Below, piece after piece: positions 60,625 through 64,000 of a stretch of DNA of 64,000 nt. A program made the translations under genes and the position numbers. Origin of the DNA: Treponema medium. Its GTDB lineage: Bacteria > Spirochaetota > Spirochaetia > Treponematales > Treponemataceae. The stretch is taken from positions 744,001-808,000 of the forward strand of contig NZ_CP031393.1 of the NCBI RefSeq assembly GCF_017161265.1. The letters run 5' to 3'. The notes beneath the pieces are model-generated. The model did not search any database, was not told the DNA's origin, and saw nothing but the letters and a program-made list of their open reading frames with translations. Within the stretch, counting starts at the first letter, position 1. The number at the start of each line of letters is the position of its first letter.

Positions 60625-62148
60625 ATGAAAAAGATAGTATTCGGTGAGCAAAAAATATCTATCGAAGATATAGAATTAATAGCTAAAAAAGAATGTGAAA
60701 TCGATCTGAATAGAACACCTGAGTTTATGGCAAAGATAAATGCAGGAGCTGATTTTTTGGATAGTATGATTGCCGAACACGGTGCTGTTTACGGCGTAAC
60801 AACCGGTTACGGCGATTCGTGTACAAAGGTTGTGCCATCCGACAGCTATTACGTGTTGCCGGTAAATCTTTCCCGTTTCCACGGCTGCGGTTTAGGGGAA
60901 TACTTTGATGCTGAAACCACTCGTGCCATTATAGCGGTGCGGTTAGTGTCGCTCGTGCAAGCCTGTTCGGGTGTGAGCTTCAATCTGGTAGAAGCGTTGT
61001 TTAATCTCTTAAAGTATGATATTTTGCCGCGTATTCCGCAGGAGGGAAGCGTCGGGGCAAGCGGCGATTTAACACCGTTGTCTTATATCGTTGCGGCGTT
61101 GATCGGTGAACGGGATGTGGTGTTAAACGGTACGGTTATGTCTGCCGCAGATGCGCTGCATACGTGCGGTTTAAAAGCAATTACACTGCGTCCGAAAGAA
61201 GCGCTTGCCATTATGAACGGAACTGCTGCAATGACCGGCGTTGCCTGTTTAGCTTTTTGCCGTGCAAAATATCTTGCGGACTTGTCCTGTCGGCTTACCG
61301 CAATGGTTTCTATTGCGATGAAAGGCAACGAGTATCATTTTGATCCGCGCTTATTTGCGATGAAGCCGCATCCCGGACAAAGCTATGCAGCGGATTTAGT
61401 CCGAAAGAATTTTCCATCGAAGATGCAGGATTCCGTTATCCCTGAAAAAATACAGGATAACTACAGCATACGTTGCGCGCCGCATATTATCGGTGTTTTT
61501 TATGACTTTGAACCGACACTCCGCTCATTTATCGAAACGGAGCTGAACAGTGCAAATGATAATCCGCTGGTCTCTCCCGAATATCATTCCGTATTTCACG
61601 GCGGCCATTTTTACGGCGGGCACATTGCTTTTGCAATGGATAGTTTAAAAAACATCGTAGCAAATTTTGCAGATTTGGCAGACAGACAGCTTGCACTGTT
61701 AGTTGATGAAAAAATGAACAAAGGGTTACCGCCGAATCTTTCCGGCTCCGATTCTTCTTATTCGTATAATCACGGATTAAAAGCGGTGCAGATCGGAGCA
61801 TCTGCGTGGACTGCCGAAGCGTTGAAAAACACGATGCCCGCAAGCGTATTTTCACGTTCAACGGAATGCCATAATCAGGATAAGGTGAGTATGGGTACGA
61901 TAGCTGCGCGCGATTGTACGCGCGTCATCGTATTAACAACGCAGGTGCTAAGCGCACTGATGATAGCCTGTTATCAGGCAATTCAGATTCGGAAAAAGAA
62001 CGGGTTAAGCGCAAGCAAGACGGAAAATATAGAAGACCTACTGGCGCAAATAGCTGAAAAATTCGACTTTTTAGTTGACGACCGTCCGCTGGAAAAAGAT
62101 TTGCGCACAATAATAGCAGCAATCGATTCAAAATATTGGAAAGTATAA
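60625..62148 (+). CDS. MIO-type aromatic amino acid ammonia lyase (TAL/HAL family)
   Basis: A 507-residue lyase. The MIO cofactor forms from the Ala-Ser-Gly in GSVGASGDLTPLSY near residue 145. Other family motifs: GVTTGYGDSCTK, QEGSVG, and the segment FGSSACTEC-like SVFSRSTECHNQDKVSMGT. The substrate-selectivity position holds Phe-His (NLSRFHGCGLG), which is neither the His-Leu/Phe-Leu of typical TAL/PAL nor the Ser-His of HAL. Together with the neighbouring genes it is expected to make 4-coumarate (or cinnamate) for the polyene starter. AAGGAG lies before the ATG at 60625. Confidence 0.88.
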   Translation: MKKIVFGEQKISIEDIELIAKKECEIDLNRTPEFMAKINAGADFLDSMIAEHGAVYGVTTGYGDSCTKVVPSDSYYVLPVNLSRFHGCGLGEYFDAETTRAIIAVRLVSLVQACSGVSFNLVEALFNLLKYDILPRIPQEGSVGASGDLTPLSYIVAALIGERDVVLNGTVMSAADALHTCGLKAITLRPKEALAIMNGTAAMTGVACLAFCRAKYLADLSCRLTAMVSIAMKGNEYHFDPRLFAMKPHPGQSYAADLVRKNFPSKMQDSVIPEKIQDNYSIRCAPHIIGVFYDFEPTLRSFIETELNSANDNPLVSPEYHSVFHGGHFYGGHIAFAMDSLKNIVANFADLADRQLALLVDEKMNKGLPPNLSGSDSSYSYNHGLKAVQIGASAWTAEALKNTMPASVFSRSTECHNQDKVSMGTIAARDCTRVIVLTTQVLSALMIACYQAIQIRKKNGLSASKTENIEDLLAQIAEKFDFLVDDRPLEKDLRTIIAAIDSKYWKV

Positions 62149-62152
62149 ATCT

Positions 62153-62584
62153 ATGGATACTATTTATTTTTCATCCGATTGTTACGTTACCGCTCAGTTT
62201 TACGATGTCGATGTTATGCAGGTCGTATATCACGGTAACTATACGAGGTATATGGAAGAAGCCCGCTCTTTATTGCTGGATGCATTAGGCTACGGTTATT
62301 TTGATATGCAAGCGGATGGTTTAGTATGGCCGGTTGTAAAACTCGAAATAAAATATATCAAGCCGATTACACTTAAACAGCGTGTCCGGATACATACAAG
62401 CTTAATTGAATATGAAAACCGGATCGGTATTTCGTATCTTTTTTATGACGAGCATAATACGCTGTTGTGTAAGGCAAAGACATATCAGATGGCAGTTTCT
62501 ATCGAAACAAAACAATCCTGTTTTTCAAGCAAAACATTCATTGAGAAGGTTGAAGCACTATGCAAAAAAAATTCAAACGCATAA
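62153..62584 (+). CDS. 4HBT-type hotdog thioesterase (ApeK-like)
   Basis: A 143-residue hotdog protein with YDVDVMQVVYHGNYTRYMEEA, where the Asp is catalytic. Typical acyl-ACP/acyl-CoA thioesterase of APE clusters. Only 4 bases separate it from the lyase stop. Confidence 0.85.
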   Translation: MDTIYFSSDCYVTAQFYDVDVMQVVYHGNYTRYMEEARSLLLDALGYGYFDMQADGLVWPVVKLEIKYIKPITLKQRVRIHTSLIEYENRIGISYLFYDEHNTLLCKAKTYQMAVSIETKQSCFSSKTFIEKVEALCKKNSNA

Positions 62585-63153
62585 TATATGTCGGTATGAT
62601 ACTTCTGCTTATAGTATCATCTTTGGCGTCTCAAACGATTGATAATTTAGTAACGGTAAAAGGTTCGTACAAACAAAAAAATTACATCGCTAAAACAAAA
62701 AAAACGATAGAATCATCGGGAACCTTTGTTTTATCCCGTGAACACGGTATTATATGGTATACGGAAAAGCCGCAAAAATCGGTTACTGTAATGACCGAAC
62801 AAAAAGTACTACAGGTATTTCCAAACGGTAAAGAAAAAGTACTGGGAAATTCCGGTAACGCTATTTTCAATTCAGTTGCGCTGCTTACCAAATCTCTATT
62901 TACCCAAGATACTGCGGTAATAGAAAAATACTTACATGCAACGCAAACCGAAAGCGGTGTGTGGGTCTATACTCCAAAAGACGATACGCTTGCGTCGGTA
63001 ATAAAAAAGATTGAATTGAAGAATGCCGATAACGGTTACATCGGTTCGGCCGTTATTACGTATGGGAACGGCGATACTACCGAATATGTGCTTTCCGTAT
63101 CGTCTTTTAATGAGGCTTTAACAACGGATGCAACAACGTACTTTGAAAAATAA
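62560..63153 (+). CDS. LolA-like outer-membrane lipid carrier (ApeL-like)
   Basis: A 197-residue exported protein: signal peptide MQKKFKRIIYVGMILLLIVSS, then beta-strands with GTFVLSREHGIIWYTEKPQK and VFPNGKEKVLGNSGNAIF as in LolA-fold proteins. Probably carries the lipidated polyene across the periplasm. Overlaps both neighbours. Confidence 0.78.
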   Translation: MQKKFKRIIYVGMILLLIVSSLASQTIDNLVTVKGSYKQKNYIAKTKKTIESSGTFVLSREHGIIWYTEKPQKSVTVMTEQKVLQVFPNGKEKVLGNSGNAIFNSVALLTKSLFTQDTAVIEKYLHATQTESGVWVYTPKDDTLASVIKKIELKNADNGYIGSAVITYGNGDTTEYVLSVSSFNEALTTDATTYFEK

Positions 63154-64000
63154 AATTCCGCTTCTTTTTTGGATTGCATTACATATCAGTGTTGCAATAC
63201 TCTTTTTAGTTTTCCCTCACGGAACAATCGAAACAGACCTTATTTCGATTGTTCCGAAAATTTCACAAGACCGTTCGTTTGAAAAACCGCTGAAACATTT
63301 TTTCTCTCTTTCATCAAATACTATTAATCTCTTTGTAGAGTCTGAACATTTTGATACTGCAAAAGAAGCGGTTTATCAACTTGAACATAAAATACGAGAA
63401 TTGTCGAATCAGGTACGGGTACAGTTGGAAGTCGGCGGGGGTGATTATAACGCCTTGCTGGAATTCTTTGACGAACATAAATATGCGCTCTTGTCCGATC
63501 ATATTGCACGGCAATTATCGTATGGAGGAGCCGCCGAGCTTGCAGAAGAAGCCGTTGCAAATGTGTATTCTCCGTTTTTCATCTCTCCATTTACCAATAT
63601 AGAAACCGATCCGTTTTTACTTGTGAACGGTAAAGTGGAAGATCTATTGGAAGCGCTCACGGTTAATTTACCGACGTTACAAATGCAGGATAATCTTTTG
63701 TATGCGAGTGTTGAAGGTAAAAATAATATCTTTATGACAATAGATTTACCGGTTGAATTTTCCAGTGCGGATGGACGCTTCCAATTTATGCGGCAATTTT
63801 TGAATTATGTTGACGAACTGTCCCGCTCATCCGGCGTATCGATTTATTATTCAGGTGTTCCGGTACATAGCTTTTACAGCCAAAAAAGTGCGCAGCTGCA
63901 AATCAGCATTATTTCCACAATATCGATTATTGCAACCTTTTTCTTATTTTGGTTTACCTATAAAAGCATCGGCGTTTTTATTGTGTGTATGGGAACACTT
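63128..64000 (+). CDS. MMPL/RND-family exporter, N-terminal part (ApeM-like)
   Basis: 291 codons, open to the window edge. ATG at 63128 (MQQRTLKNKIPLLFWIALHI) with GAGG upstream; TTG at 63143 is an alternative. First membrane helix LLFWIALHISVAILFLVF, a periplasmic region, then helix SIISTISIIATFFLFWFTYKS. This layout fits MMPL lipid exporters found with LolA-like proteins in APE clusters. The ketosynthase, ketoreductase and other genes expected next lie outside the window. Confidence 0.8.
   Translation, partial: MQQRTLKNKIPLLFWIALHISVAILFLVFPHGTIETDLISIVPKISQDRSFEKPLKHFFSLSSNTINLFVESEHFDTAKEAVYQLEHKIRELSNQVRVQLEVGGGDYNALLEFFDEHKYALLSDHIARQLSYGGAAELAEEAVANVYSPFFISPFTNIETDPFLLVNGKVEDLLEALTVNLPTLQMQDNLLYASVEGKNNIFMTIDLPVEFSSADGRFQFMRQFLNYVDELSRSSGVSIYYSGVPVHSFYSQKSAQLQISIISTISIIATFFLFWFTYKSIGVFIVCMGTL

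Noticed and set aside
52951-64000. Dialkylresorcinol (DarA/DarB) interpretation of the cluster
   Set aside because: No DarA- or DarB-type gene is visible; LolA, MMPL, two ACPs and the lyase fit aryl polyenes better.

Overview
The window reads as chromosome of an oral-type Treponema (inference). Grounds: two large Cache-HAMP methyl-accepting chemotaxis proteins, a MoxR/DUF58/transglutaminase/TPR operon, TPR and lipoprotein families with spirochaete-like lipoboxes, a treponeme-style beta-barrel outer-membrane protein, and moderate G+C. The species cannot be fixed from sequence reading alone; the T. vincentii / T. medium group is a guess. No rRNA or tRNA gene was seen.

Layout. 1-5.4 kb: leftward operon moxR, DUF58, transglutaminase and a TPR protein (cut by the window edge), with a NifX-like gene behind it. 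5.4-11.7 kb: accessory stretch with an AAA-ATPase/PD-(D/E)XK gene, an unknown gene, a large Fn3/IPT lipoprotein, several structured intergenic repeats and a 7-bp tandem array. 11.7-28.8 kb: mostly housekeeping (U32 family/RlhA-like, HAD phosphatase, SufU, chemoreceptor, RuvB, FlK-like thioesterase, MnmG, adenosine deaminase family, DeoC, and a big TPR protein cotranscribed with a LamG/Fn3 protein). 29-36 kb: NhaC antiporter, two consecutive cNMP-GGDEF proteins (the first with a broken GGDEF), a PopT-type DUF368 protein, a flavin reductase and an outer-membrane protein. 36.2-45.5 kb: an AddA-like helicase-nuclease carrying an in-frame palindromic insertion, then a small defence-like island: VapBC, an unknown gene pair, a CRISPR array without cas genes that structured repeats have invaded repeatedly, and a broken ISAs1-family element. 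45.6-52.9 kb: thioesterase, SUMF1 lipoprotein, second chemoreceptor behind a consensus promoter fused to a C16 tract, rhodanese lipoprotein, Map and a DnaJ-domain protein.

52.95 kb to the right edge: an aryl-polyene-type (APE) biosynthetic cluster, read rightward. Genes in order: SAM methyltransferase, partial ketosynthase-like protein, PlsC-like acyltransferase, two acyl carrier proteins, an AMP-ligase fused to a hotdog dehydratase, family-2 glycosyltransferase, LpxL-like acyltransferase, [DinJ/YafQ toxin-antitoxin and a fold-back repeat], MIO aromatic ammonia lyase, hotdog thioesterase, LolA-like carrier and the start of an MMPL exporter. The expected logic is that the lyase makes a coumarate- or cinnamate-type starter, the ligase loads it on an ACP, ketosynthases (presumably past the window edge) extend it, and acyltransferases plus LolA/MMPL-type proteins attach and move the pigment lipid to the outer membrane.

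Besides genes, four themes stand out. (1) Many genes lack a Shine-Dalgarno site and instead have a TATAAT-like -10 box six or seven bases before the ATG, which implies leaderless mRNAs. (2) A ~110-bp palindromic element has jumped into coding sequence, once keeping the reading frame. (3) Intergenic hairpins keep their loops (AGGA or TCC) while their stems differ between copies. (4) An orphan CRISPR array is interrupted by these same hairpin elements.
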